DNA from: Sipunculus nudus
Lineage: Eukaryota > Annelida > Sipuncula > Golfingiida > Sipunculidae
Length of the DNA stretch: 64,000 nt
NCBI GenBank assembly: GCA_026874595.1
Contig: CM049306.1
Location: forward strand, 18,345,019 to 18,409,018
Direction of reading: 5' to 3'
Shown piece by piece: positions 21,814 to 36,524 of the stretch. The position numbers and the translations under genes were made by a program. Position 1 is the first letter of the stretch. Each line of letters begins with the position of its first letter. Under the pieces are notes generated by a model. The model had not been told where the DNA came from. It worked only from the letters and a program-made list of their open reading frames with translations, and did no database searches.

Positions 21814-24800
21814 CTTACGAGACAGAAAAGCAAATTTCTAACAGTTATAAGTTTTGGTACTTTAAATCAATCTCTATTTTTATCGAAGGATATAGATATA
21901 AAGAATGAATGCATATGCAAATTGTGTATCTCCTTACTGGTTAAAGTTTCAATCCATGGTATGAAAACTAGAAAAGGAAGCTTTCGTTAAGCTCGTTGAT
22001 TGCAAAAGCATTAATCATTAAGATTGTTAAAACCATTAATATTCAAAATATCATGATGACATTTCAAAGCAGCCCAACTGCAGTTTATTGGCGTATCTAT
22101 AGATAGAATTATTATAATTTTAAATGCAGAAAATAGATTTACCTCTTTGAAAGAGCCAGGGGTTGCTGCAAGTTTAAGGAAAAAGTATGAAGGCACGCAG
22201 ATCATTGAAGATAATGCCAGGCACATGCCGAGTCCTTGTGCAACCATAGGATAAGTGTACGTTCGATTATATGTCAGAGGGCTGAACCGGATTACAATGG
22301 ATAGAAATACACCCTGAAAGAACAAGAATAATCAGAATGAATCAAGAATGAATTATAGGGTTAACCAAGGTTGTTTAACTTAATTTAAAATCTGAGTTCT
22401 GTGATGATGTACACAATACAATCTGACGTAAGAATTCACCCATATACATTCCAACCGTAAAAAAATACAACGTATACATGAAGATATAAAAGAATCGAAG
22501 ATAACTGTATTGCCCATGTTATGAGGTATTTAGAGCAAATTCCAAATTTTGGACTGTGTTAATGTTTTCAATTAAGTTTTGTATTGATTGTTTAAAAATG
22601 TTCGAAATGAAATGCTAATTCAAATTCAAAAACGTTGTTCATGAAATTAGAATATATCTGCACTCTCCGTTTGTACTTATGTTTGCAACTAGAATGCGTG
22701 AAAAAAAAAATGATTCCATGCACCGATACAGGTAACTCCGTGCCGCGGTCTCATAGTTGACCAGAGAGCCGTAAATTAGTTATATTATTTGCCGTGAGAT
22801 TACATTACCTATTCTAAGCGTTGTGATACAGGAGCAAGTATAATGGCTTTGTTAGAGACAGCAGTTAATTCTAAACCATTGCAACGACTGGACAAGTCTA
22901 CGTATTAACTTATACAGGGTATTCATGGTTCTAAATCTCATTCCCACAACTCCCGGTATAAGAATAGCTAGCTTCCATGTGGTCTAAAAACAAATACATT
23001 TTACAACATATCTTTATTTTCATGGATGTTATCCGAAACAATTTAAGGGGTTCAGGTGATGAATATTTCATTACCATTCCAGAAAGACGCCTTCTTGAAA
23101 AGTCTCAGTTTGATTAATAAGTTTCTACTTTAAGTCGGTGTTATTTGTCTTGTCATATTCTTGCTGTACCAAGCATACCTATTGATAAGGACGCAGTGTA
23201 TTCTGTAGGTAGAATTCATTTTTTATTTACGTTTTCATTTATGCAGTCGCATGAACATGAAGAGTGGCAGATGAAGTACTTAGTTTATTTTGTAAGCTAA
23301 TCCTATATCCAATATCCGTTTGGGTCAATTACAGAATGAATGGCTTGGTCTAATGTCGAATAACTTGACCTACAGATGACCAATTCAAAGAAGTCGATAA
23401 TGAACAAAGCTTTATGGATCCTCCTTAACTGATTTCATTAGCAGTTTAATTCAGGGAATATAATCTCTAATATGATGATATAAAACGATACCGTAGAATA
23501 GCTTTAAAACTACGAAATTTCACTGGTCAGGAACCTGTCATTTGATAAAGGTAGCATCATTATTGAAAGCCAACAAAAGCAAAGTCTTAGACCCCCCTTT
23601 CATCAAGACCTTTCAATAAACTGGAGCCATTTTGAATAGGTGCATGAAGGACAAACACATATTATGTTTACATAGCCACCCATGACTCCACCACAATGAT
23701 TTGGACCAATATAATAGAGAGAAAGCTCTTGACAGAACTTACCAGAACAATGAGTGGGGTTAGAACTTTCCAACATACTTTCAACCACGGGCCTATCTTG
23801 TAGCCTATCATCAACTCAATGGCATCATAAAACTTGCCCACTCCTGTAAATGATAAGAATGACTATATATAACCTTCTCTTGAAACGTCCCCAGGGGGAT
23901 ATATACATAATTCAAACAAGGCATGTCCTCAGGAGGAATATTATTAAAAAAGTATATAATCTGACATTCTCATAACATAATATAATAATAAACACAGGTC
24001 ACTTTTTATGTTACGTGGTGTTAATGGTTGTGGCATGAAGGGCAACTTCCTTCGCGGGGTTAATGGTTGTGGCATGAAGGGCAACTTCCTTCGCGGGGTT
24101 AAAGGGCCGTAGCAAAGGGGGGGGGGGGGGGGGGGGCGCAAGGTTCCATCCCCCCTCCCCCCCCCCCCCTCCCGCGCATCCAGTACTCGCCGTCCTCCCG
24201 GGATTTCGCTTAGTCTTATATTATAATTAAATTTTCTAACACATAACATGAAATTCCTGTCACTGTATCCGCAGATTTGGGACTTTTTTCACTATAAAGT
24301 ATTACACAGGCAGTAGATAATATTTTGTTTATTGATTAGGTTTGATCCTGCAAATATATATTTTTTTATTAATTCATTTTGTACAACTGATAGTTCTAAT
24401 TGGAAGATGAGGTGTCGGTAAGGTGTTTTAAATATTCGGCCCCCTCCCCTCCCTCAGTCCTGGCTACGCGCCTGGGGATGTGATCTAGTAAGGCTGAAGC
24501 GAAGATGGACAGGCTCAAGTCTACACATGATACACAACATTAAGATTTTAAACTTTAGCAATAGTTTTATTTTAAATAATTATGTTTCTATATGTAACTA
24601 GCCCATATATGTTATCCATACATGGGGTATGGATACAACTGGGGTAAGAAATATACCCGGGAAATTTGTTTGAAGGCGGCCCGAATTTAACACCAACGGC
24701 TCACAAGCATCATGTATTGTTTATTCCATCGGCCCCCGAAGTCCCTGGTGGGCCAGTCCGCCCCTGTGTCCGTATAACGCTATAATATCCTAGACTTCTA

Positions 24801-27800
24801 GGTTCAGTTTTTTTCCTGCTGACATGCATTTGCTTCATTTACCTTTAGTGTATCGTATTATTTACTAAGTGCTGATTGTTTTGAGTAAAATACAAATAAA
24901 ATTTGCGACAGTACACAAGTCCGACCATTGACATAATGAAGTGATAAAAAGCGACTAAGAGTATTGTCATGTCCCCTAAATCTATGTGGTGCAAAAACCC
25001 TAAACAGAAGAAAATTGTTTTAAACCGCCAACCAAAAGAAAAGACAGTTTTTCGAGGTTAACATGCCACAAAAGCCCCTTGTATTTCAAAATTCTTTAAA
25101 AGATTTAATTACGTGCTTCCATTTTAAGAGAAATCTGTCCTCTTTACACATCAAACCAAAATTTGTAAATCAGCCTAATATTGATTGATTACAATTAAAT
25201 AAATGACCTATGCAATGAGTGACAATAAATAGGCGTCTGATCCTGTTTATATGGCCGTTGAAACTTCTATTTGTCAGTGTTATACCACTTAGTGATCGCT
25301 TAACGAGACGCCACATTTGTCAACCGTTTTCTTCGTATGGGGTGTTAGATCAGTGCAGAAGTCGCAAATGCCCTTAAGAAATTGTTACTTTGACTACATT
25401 TCATTTTGCCAAAATGTATTTATCGAATTCTCTCATTATAATTATGTGAAGAGCAGGTTAGTTTCAATTCCTCCAGTCTTAAATCATAAAAGGTTACATG
25501 AGGTTACACGGAAGAAACAGATTCCTCACCAAAGACCCAGCCAAGTGCGATGCACTCAAAGAAACAAATCCACAAGAGAGACATGCCACTTGCTGCGTAG
25601 TAATCAAACAGCTGGAAAATATACATCCCACCCTGAAACAAAAGCAATGTTTAATAGAAATTCCTCCTCACACAAGTGACACCTTGTCGGCTTTAGCTGG
25701 GACTGAGTTTCCAGGTGGGGTTCAAAGTTAAATCATATTTAATCATTTCTAAAATAATATGATTGAAGTCATAAACTGTAGGAAAATAATGACACTTCCT
25801 GAATAAGATACCTCTTCTACACGAGTGAAGGGTCATATTTAATATACTCTCATTGGCATTTTTTCTACGTTATCCTCGCGACCACGCCTGCAGATTTAAA
25901 TAAAGAATGGAAATAAATGTTGATATTACAAATAATAACATATTTTATATTTACCTGGAAATTAAAAATAATAAATTTAAAAAAAAGTCCGATATTTATT
26001 ATTATATGCCCAAAAGGACAAGAATTTCTAATCGTGGCGTGAGTCCCCGAACAATTGTTAAGATTAAGCGCGTATATTTAATATCAAATGTGATAATGGA
26101 TACCATGTGTACGTTACTGAATGGTAAGATCGCGAAAATAAAAACCCTCGTGCAACAATAATATAGTTAAAAATGCAAATATTAACTTCGCGAATATGAA
26201 GGCAACCACAGTATTTAACAGCAAACAAATCTGTGGTTTGTATCGCGTGCAAGTTGAAAACTCGACGATGCCGGATCATTTGGCCCGAACATATCTGTTA
26301 TCATGAAAAGTAAAGCGCCTGCTTGTACAAAATATTCGAAGTCGAGCAAGTGAAACACATAAATTCTTATTATCGAATTTTCAAATTGATGATCATCAAA
26401 CAGATATCAATGTATTGATTTTTCATAAATATTAAAGTATAATTTACCGATAAGCAACGTGTGAAATACGTCTTCAATGGTAAGGTATATGCGCTGCCCT
26501 TCCATGTCTTCAGATTTTGAAGAATATGTGGTCATTATCAGACGGTCAGCAGTGATAATTTGTGACTGACTTTAAACTCACCCTGGTTACCATGGAGAGA
26601 CCAATCAGGTAGGAGACGCCACAGTAAATGGCAAGGAAAATTTCTCTATTCCAGCCTCGGAGTAGGAAAGGAAAAGCATCCACTGCCATAGTACTAAAGG
26701 CCTCTACTGCAACGAACTGCAACAGATAATGATCAATACTTTTCAAATGAGTTATCTCTTTAAACCGCGCCCATGCAGAATATTTTCTGGTTATGATGTA
26801 TCTTAGTCTTTTTTATGAATCCTTTTAACGTCACCTGATACATATTTTATACGTGACTGTATAACTAACTGGGAATTTCTTACTTTTAATTTTTAGTATA
26901 ACAGTATATATGCCATGATTATTGTCTGATACATAATGTATATTATATTTATGTACTTGTATTTATTTATAATTTGCCCGTTCACGGTATCATTTGTATG
27001 CATATTATGTATTATAACATTTTTTTGTAAATTACATTTTCTTGTATAATGAGAGGGCGACCTGTGTAAGAACAGTCTGTACTGCTGAACAGATTACCCT
27101 GTTTAAATATTTTGAATATGTAAATAAATAAAATAAATGCTGGTGTCGGTTAACATGCATGTTTAGGACATAATCTAGTGTCCAATAAAGTATACCTTAA
27201 CAGCTGTACTAATTAAACCAGAGAGTCCACGTGCTAATAAAGTATTGACCGAAAACGGAGTGTGAACCCTGCACAATGCGCTGTCAAAAGTAAACTTTTA
27301 CCAGACCATAATTATTTTTCTCTGTTTAAAAAAGATATGAAACAAGTAAAAATAGAGCAGAAAGTAAGCCAATGTAAAACAAAAATTATTTGCAGGACTT
27401 TTATTTTGTTTTAATGTCATTGTCTTTTGCAATTTATTAATTTTACCTGGCTGTCCAGCCCGACCATAATCACCATGACAAAGAATAGAACAGCCCACAA
27501 AGGTGCAGCTGGCATCAGAGTCACAACTTTTGGGTAAGCGATGAATGCCAGACCGGGACCTGACCAAAAAGACAGAAAACATCGTAATGTTATATAACTT
27601 GACTGAAAACAAGTAATGAAAGTAAATGCGTCCTGGGTCCTAATGGAAGAACCTTCTTTGTTAACTGCAGTTTTATCTTTATTTGCTTATGCATAAAAGT
27701 ACAAAAGCTAATGTTTCACTCTTAGGTCTGGAATTATAAAGTAAAATTTGCAATACATTCAAACAAAGAAAATATACATATTTAAAAACTTGTTACCACT

Positions 27801-30800
27801 TACTCTTATGCTTTAAATCACTAAATTTCTTATCCACTTCGTTTACAAACTTTTTTTTACATACAACACAAACTAGGTGGTGATGACTGTCAAATGCAGA
27901 AGGTTTTCCATGTATACATGGAATTTATATAATAAACCAGTAGCCCACAGGCACATGACGTGTAATTCCAGATTAAATGAGTAGTTTTTCAAAATAGAAA
28001 CTTATACCATACTGTTTATTCAGGTTTCTCAAAGAATATTTATAAATCGTTCATATTTATGAAAACTGATTTATTATGAATTTACACGTCAGGTTCCCGA
28101 GAAGTAGCCCAGGGGCCATGACGCTAAATTAGTCTTTAAGGTAGTCTATGCATTAATTAGTGAGATATCAATGTAGGTATGTAATTTTAAATTATTTTAA
28201 TTTAAGTAGAACTTTTTAGCCTATTATGTTAAACCTTACATTCTGGAAGTTTTTAATTATTTCAACTTTATGCACTAATGCAAATATTCATTTAGCGACC
28301 GTGAGTGCTCAAAATTATATTTCTTGTCCATATTACTAAGTAAATAGGTCGCACTTTTAATTTCAGTTTCCATGAAGAGTTAATGAGCAAATGCCTGCAA
28401 GCTAAGTTAGAGGATTTTATGTCCAACTGAAACGATCTTTGCCCGTCTGATTTTCTTGATGCTTAAATTATGTATTTTCACGTAACCTGAGGAATATAGA
28501 TCACAGTGACCTTATTTCAGTTTACCAAGGAGATGTCACAGGGACCTCCCTGGATTGCAGTCAAGGGTTTCTTGGTCTAGCAATTAAAATGTGTGTCTGT
28601 CTGATTATCAGGGTGTTCGAATTATGTTATTTCTCATAGCTTGCAGAATATTCCAGGTTTCCAAATGGATTTTACTAGAGTCTACCCGGAATTTAAGTAG
28701 GACGTTTCTAGGTCCAGCTGGTACAACTTTTGTCAATCTGACTTCCAGGGTGCACAAATCGTGTTTCTTTTCTGGTCATATTTTATAAAGACCCCCTTGG
28801 ATGAAAAGACGTTTCTGCATGGTTCCAACGGTTATGATTTGCATTCATCTGATTTGTAGGGGGTTCAGAACGTTTTCTTTTTCCTATAACTCACATTATA
28901 TAGAAAATTTAATCAAGTCTTAATTTTGACGTTTTCATGTCTCTAAGTTACGGTTTATGTTCCTCTGACTTTCAACGGGCTAAAACAGGTTTTCCCCTTA
29001 GAACCCGCAGATGATTGAGTATAGGTCGCAGTAACCTAGTTTCAGGCTTCAAGTGTGACACTTTCAGTACTGGATTTTACGTAAGATGTTTCTAGGTCCA
29101 AATTTAACTTTAGTGTCCTGTCTAACTTTCATTGTGCTCAAAATAATGTTTTTGGTCTGTATAGCAGAATATTTGTCATCATGACCTAATATCAGTTTTC
29201 CAAAAGGATTTGTTCGGAAACTCTTTAGATGTAAAGTTAGAAGCTCTACCTCATAGTTTTAATGGTTACGAATTGTGCCCTATTAACGGACGGCCGGTGA
29301 GACATCTGTCAAAGACCAATCTCTATAACTCAGATGACCTTTCATACAGCTGAGCTAAAATTAAGAGTTTCACCAGGGATATTTCTAGGTTAAGGCTCAG
29401 GTCAAGTTTTCTGGAACGACTTTGATATCCTGTAAAATATTTTTGCTTTACAAAATGCACGTCTAACAGAAAACAAAACTAGATGATTACAGTCGCCGAG
29501 CGATTCAATTAGATTATGACTCAAAGTAAACATGGAGCAAATCATGGGCAGATTTTGGCGATAATGGAGGATCAACTATCGAATTCACGACCTTGGATAT
29601 AAAACCAATGTAAAATTCAATATAAGGTCAATAAACATATAAGGTAAAAATAACCCACCACCACCCCCCCCCCCCCCAACCCCTTATCTTCCTGCCTAGT
29701 GGGAGGCTTAATTTTATTTTAAAAGAGTTGGCTTTACTCGGTTGGCTTTACTCTATGATGTCGATCAACTATTGAATTCACGACCTTGGATATAAAATCA
29801 ATATAAAATTCAATATAAGGTCAATAAACTTATAAGGTAAAAATAACCCACCCACCCCCCAACCCCTTATCTTCCTGCCTAGTGGGAGGCTTAATTTAAT
29901 TTTAAAAGAGTTGGCTTTACTGGGTTGGCTTTACTCTATGATGTCAGGCTTCATACAGGACACCGATACAGTGTCCAAAGAACAGTGAACGGTACACGCT
30001 GACCTCACCTGATTCCGCCACGGTATCAATCGGTACACCCTGCTCACGTGACATGAAGCCCAGCAGAGAAAACACGACGAAGCCGGCCAGGAGGCTTGTG
30101 AAGGAATTCATCACAGAAACGATCAAACAGTGTCTGTAATCACATCATAACCATATGAAAAGTATACATTAAACAGTTCTTTTTCACTTTCTTAATATAA
30201 AAGCCTTCATGTGGCTAAAACACTATGGTAGGCCAGTCCTCAGTGTTGCAGAGCTAAATTCGTTTAAACATCTTACTACACTATTTGGATGTGGAAATTA
30301 GGTTAATTTTTAAAATTCATACTGACCGGGTAATTATGATGAATGAACTATTTTGTAATGGCCTAGATATAATAAGCGTTAGGCATACCAAATGCTTCTG
30401 AATTTGGAATATGAAAAATAAGAGCAATTATATTGATTCAGAGCCAATCACGTTACTTTAATATACAGTATAGTATTTGTATTATAACAAATAGTACTTG
30501 TAGCAGTCATTGTTGAATTTATTGTAGCTACCAAGGGCAGGCATCGTTCCCAGTGCTATCGCAAATGAGAAGAAGATTTGAGTTCCTGCGTCTGTCCATA
30601 CCTGCAAGAGTACCAAATATAAAATGACCAAGGATTAAAAAATTATTATGTAGGTGCTCTAAGTGGCAGATTAAGAGGGGGGTTCAGGGGGTCCGGAACC
30701 CCCCCCCCCCCCCCCTTTTTTTAGCCAAAACAACTTTTTTTAGGGTTTCAAACCAGATTTTGCGACCTGGACCCCCTCCCTTCTGGACCAGAGGCCTTTT

Positions 30801-33800
30801 TTTTGTTTTCTTTTAGTCTTCCTGGGTTTGGCCCTCCTCTTTTTTAAAACCCTGGATCCGCCGCCCGCTCTCCCCGTCATGCATCATATCACCACCAATT
30901 ATACATGGATGCGCCCTCCCGGCATGCATCAGATCAAAAGTAACCAAAAATTCTTCCCTCAAGCATGAATCTCTATATCATACACTTCGTTTGATGATTT
31001 CTCTCCTATTTAGCTCTGTCTAAAAAGAAAGAATAAGGATTCATATGTGATTACATAGCTGTCATAAACAGTCTAACACCTGTCGCAATCTGTAGAGACT
31101 GCAACATCAACAAGCAAAGTTCAATAGGAGCGCATTATCATAGAAGACAAAGTTGTGACATCTACAGGACTACTTGGTAAAGTTGTGACATCTACAGGAC
31201 TACTTGGTAAAGTTGCGACTTTTTACAAAACGGTTTTACTATCCTAAAGATTGGGCCAGTGTATATCTGTTATATCAGAAAGACCCCGTAGAGAGTTAAT
31301 GGATCCAGGGATCACGCTCATTCATCCTTATTAGTTTAATAAGAATATTGTTTCGTTCCCTCTATAAACCTATAAAGGACATTAGTTTGACTCTTTTATT
31401 TGTGCCATGCTCTATTGATTTCCCCCCCCCCCCCCCCATATTACTTGTAGCGTTATATTTTTAACTTATGTGAGATGTAAATACATGTACAACTATTTTA
31501 TACAAGAATGCCCGTTGCATTAGCGATCGCCTGATGTGTTAGGTTCAAATGACATAGTACCGCGGGTATTAACAAATGTGCACAAATACAAATATGGGCC
31601 AGGAAGTAAGGTCGTCTTTATACTAGGCGGGACGGGAAGACGTCTTAATATGAGGCAAACCCTGGGAGGAAAAAAATTCTTGGATAGGTCTTACTATATT
31701 ATATTTTCTTCACTATCTGCTAATCATCATAATTCATCTTTGACATCATGCAGCACCATGCTCATCATTCCAGCACCTCTCTCTCTCTCTCTGTTATATA
31801 AAATAATCATTACTTTTTTTCATTTGCGTCAAGAATGTTCTCAGCACGTGCTTCATTATTATCAGTAAACGTCTGCCTCTAAGCACATTTCTCAATTTTC
31901 CAAATATTTTATCAAATAACATTGCTCAATAAGAATATTTAAAATACAATTTGTATTTGGTATTTTGTAAATGTATTTTATTTCTGACCTGTCCATCACT
32001 GAGCCTGTTGAATTCAGGTTTGATGAAGAACAGGATGCCGTCCTTGGCCCCGGGTAGTGTTACACCACGTACAAGCAACACGGCCAGGATGAGGTACGGG
32101 AAGGTAGCCGTCACATACACTACCTACAAATAAAAAATAATCCACACGTAGCCGTCACATACACCACCTACAAATAAAATATATATCCCACATTTAGCTG
32201 GTACAAACACCACCAACAAACAAAAAATAATCCACACGTAGCCGTCACATACACCACCTACAAACAAATAAAAATATCCACATGTAGCCGTCACATACAC
32301 CACCTACAAATGAAATATATATCCCATATTATCTGGTACAAACACCACCAACAAACAAAAAATAATCCACACGTAGCCGTCACATACACCACCTACAAAC
32401 AAACAAAAATATCCACATGTAGCCGTCACATACACCACCTATAAACAAAAAAATATTCTCACGTAGCCGTCACATACACCACCTACAAACAAACAAATAA
32501 TCAACACTGGTATGCATGTAAAAGTTGCTTATTGGCAGTTTGGTGTCGTAAATATTTTAAAATCAGAATGCGGCAAACATCACCTAAACACACAGAAGAA
32601 CGAACACGCTGAATGGTAGGCACTTTAATTCTGCTTATTGGCTGCTGGGTATCATCAATATCCTATAACACAGTTACTGTGAAAGTGGGATTGCCAATCA
32701 AAGGAGGCGTCATGTCACTGGCCACAGACCAAGAAATATCAAGGTGTTTATAAAATAAGGAAAGTTAATTTTTGTCAGTTTTTATTTCAATTTGACATAA
32801 GGCCTCCTGATATTTATTGAATTAATATAGTGCGGAACTGTGTTAAAATATTTAAATTTTGCAGATTAATCGCCATATTTCAATGGGCAGCCCTACTGAG
32901 AAACGCGTCGGATTGAGTGAAAATATAGAATATACTTTCATTAAATATACTTCGATAAATCATTGATAACGAAATGAATAACAGACACACACTATTGATA
33001 TTGATTTTTCACAAACGATGCACTTCACTGCAATTTCTATGTAAGAAACTATGTTGGCGAGCATTAATGGAGTAGAATCAAAGAAATTTATTAAGTTTCA
33101 TAAAATATGAGACAATCGTTCCTACATTTAGTATAAGAAAACTGAGGATCAACACAGCCATTACCAGTCCCATAACGGTTAATAGGATACGAAACTTTAT
33201 TTCATGAATGTCACAGGGGAGTACTAGCCCGCAAGAAAATTCATTAGGAGTAATAAGAATGTTGGGGGTTACCCTAGTGTTGACATCCAACCTTTGAGTC
33301 AGTCCTTACCTTCCCTGTCCAGCGAACTCCTTTCCAGATACAGAAGTAACATATAACCCACATGACGAGTAAGGCCATGGCGAGCTGCCAGACTACACCG
33401 TCAGGGCGGTCTATCCCCGGGGAGATCTGTAGAATCTGACGCCTGACAAGGAAAAATAAAAAAAAATCACACCTGGTGTCATTTTCGAGATCAATTGGAA
33501 TCGAAAGGATAATTGTATGGAATGAAATGCTGAAAAGAAATAAGTTTGCACTGATCGAACTGACCGAATTTTATTTTTTTTTTTTGTATTTTTTTAAATG
33601 GAGATATCCGCCTCCATTTTTTAATGCTATGTACATATGCAGAATTCCTTTCCGGTTTTTGGACTACGTGAAAGGGCAGTTTCACACGCTTCCATTTTAT
33701 ATCCTGGTGTAAACCATGACCCGGTGACCACTGTTCCTACGGTTCTTGGGTGTTTAGTCATCCCCAGTGATGGGTCATACATCCGAGGAACTCCGAGGAA

Positions 33801-34301
33801 CCCCAGGAAGGGGCACCAGTTTGTGAGTGAAACAACAGCCGTCGGGCACGTCCTTCCCATTAAGCCTGAAGAGCGCTCACCCTGGGTTGGGGCCGACTGT
33901 GAAAATTCTCACCGCCTCGGATTAAATTAAATCACGATCTCCCGTTGAGTCCTGTGCTCTACCCCTGAGCGACAGATAACTTGATTTGTTAATAAGTTTA
34001 AAGTCTCAAACAAAATTAGTTGATATTAGGGTAAATGTTCAAGCTTTTGCAGTTTCGTAGTGTCAGATATTGCATCCTGACTTAGAGTACTTAAGAATGT
34101 TGATCATCCAGTCAGTACAGTAAGGTGAATAAGGTATTCTCTGTTACTCACATTCGTGTTTCATCACATTCGCCAATGAGATGTCTTCTATTTAAAAGAT
34201 GGCAGCTTTTTTAAAAGCGAATTGAATTTGAATTTTATTAAAAAAATACTATACGGTGTATTTATATTATAAAAATATAAAAAAATGAATTAAAATCATT
34301 G

Positions 34302-34374
<73 letters not shown>

Positions 34375-36489
34375 ATTAAAATTGAATAGAAATGAAAAAT
34401 TTAAACTGGCCCAAGTGTGATTACTGCTTTTAATACGGACCCTGACTTATGGTAAAGTACGTGTATGTACAGAAAAAGATATCTTACTTTTCGACACACA
34501 CATTTATGAAGGGGCCATCTGTTATCAATAGGTATCAATTATAAGACACTGGCTGACATGTAATATGATGTGTTTACTACTTTCAATGATTTCCTTTTCA
34601 TTTTTTTTTTTAAATAATGGAGAATGGTTCGAGGCAAAATGTTTTTTCTCAGCGTTCTGAAAGCTTATTTAATAGACATAATTCTTAATTCTTAAACTTA
34701 ATTCAGATCATTACGTCTACGGGACCGTGTGCTGTATAATACGAAAATGCAAATTATACAAGCATGTGATTCACAACTGCATGTAAGGCAGATGCCTCAT
34801 TTTTTTAAAAAGGGTTCACATTACATTTGTAATTAATATTAAATTGACAAAACCTTGAACATGCTAAGTCTACTATCAAATACTCAAATAATAAAACCTA
34901 ATTTAATTTTAAATTGTAAGAAATCTTTATAATAAATGCATGAATAACATTGACATTTAGTTTTGTGTTATCAAATTAACATAAATCCTATAAAAGGATC
35001 ATGTAAAACAATTATATTGAAAAAAAATCTAATAATGATTAAAAACTGAAAAGTCATATTAATTAACATGGCTTCTATTTCATATAATACCTAATATTAC
35101 TTAAATATGAAAGAACCGATACAAATTTATTTATCTTTGACATTGTATTAATTAATTTGTTTTAGTGAAACATTCAAATATATTAAAAAATAAGCATTCA
35201 GTGGACCAACTTGGTCTTTAAAACTCCCGTTTGATCGTTAATCAATAAGAATTTGCAAAAAAATAAACGATACAAAAAAAAATTACAAAAAAACATAAAT
35301 AAATTAAATAGTACCCATGCATTTTTTTCAGTCTCTTTAGGCCAAAAAGTAAGAACTTACTCCCAGAATTCGATGACTGGATCGACTGTTTTCATGGCAT
35401 TATACTCAGTGCCGTTTACGGATACATTGCTGGACATGTTTGATGCAACCATGGTGTAATTCCAGCTACTGTTTCCAAAGAGACTCGGGTTAACACGTCT
35501 TGTAACGGCACAACTAGAAAGAGACAAATTGAGGCAATCAGAGATATCGAGGTTTAAATGTCTTAACGAGTGTCCAAATAAGTGGAAATATTTAAACATT
35601 TGAATGGTTTATTGAAAATATAAATAAATAAGAAACATAATATGACGTCGAAATTTCAAAGCAAATAATTGTAAAAAAAAAATGTATGAACTGTGTCTAA
35701 AAGAATTTCTGGGGGAAAATAAATAGATCCATGTCTACATGATGTCAACACGAGTGATAAGTAACATTCTTTTGATAACAAGTTAATGGTACATTTTCAA
35801 TGAGACAAAGAAATTAACAAAACTAGACAAATGGATGCTTGGTAACGAAATGAAAAGAAATTTACTCTTTTTTTTTATAAATTACTATTTTATTATAACT
35901 GGAGAATAGAATGAATGTAGCGAAACATTTTTTTTTGCTACTATAGTGTTTCTGTGTATTTTTTTCGATACGAGGTAGCAAGAAGGTTATTTAACAAGTC
36001 AGCTAGAACTCTTAATTTGTGACCTTTCATTTAATCTGAATTGAAGACTGTTATTTTAGTCAATCCAAACAGAATAGAAAAGTCAGCGAGTGTGTGGTCG
36101 TGTGTTTGTTTTCATGTATATGATATGATGCTGTACCTCGGCGTGTTCCACGAGTTATTACAATGGGACCAGGGTAGTACGGACGTGAAAGAAAAGGTCA
36201 TGTAGTACACATCCCACGCCAGGACCACGATGTAGTAGATGTTGAGTAAAAAGCAGATCACTAGCGTACCATAACCAATACCTGTAAGGTATGACAAGTA
36301 GTGGAGAATAAAAAAATTAAATTATATATATGCACTGCAGACATCTTCATTTTCTCAAAATTGCACTGTTATTTAAAATAACTCTTTGTAAAATGATATG
36401 AGGGACTTTAAATTAATACAAATACTGGTTTTATTTTAATACATTTAAACTTTCATTTCTTACATTTAAGTCAGTCTAACTGTTTGTTT

Positions 36490-36524
<35 letters not shown>

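Noticed and set aside
23944..24249. Pro-rich minus frame with repeats
   Set aside because: Product of poly(C)/poly(G) tracts and a 39-bp tandem repeat; not protein-like.
33637..33930. 97-codon + frame and overlapping minus frames
   Set aside because: They lie inside the SINE body and show no domain.
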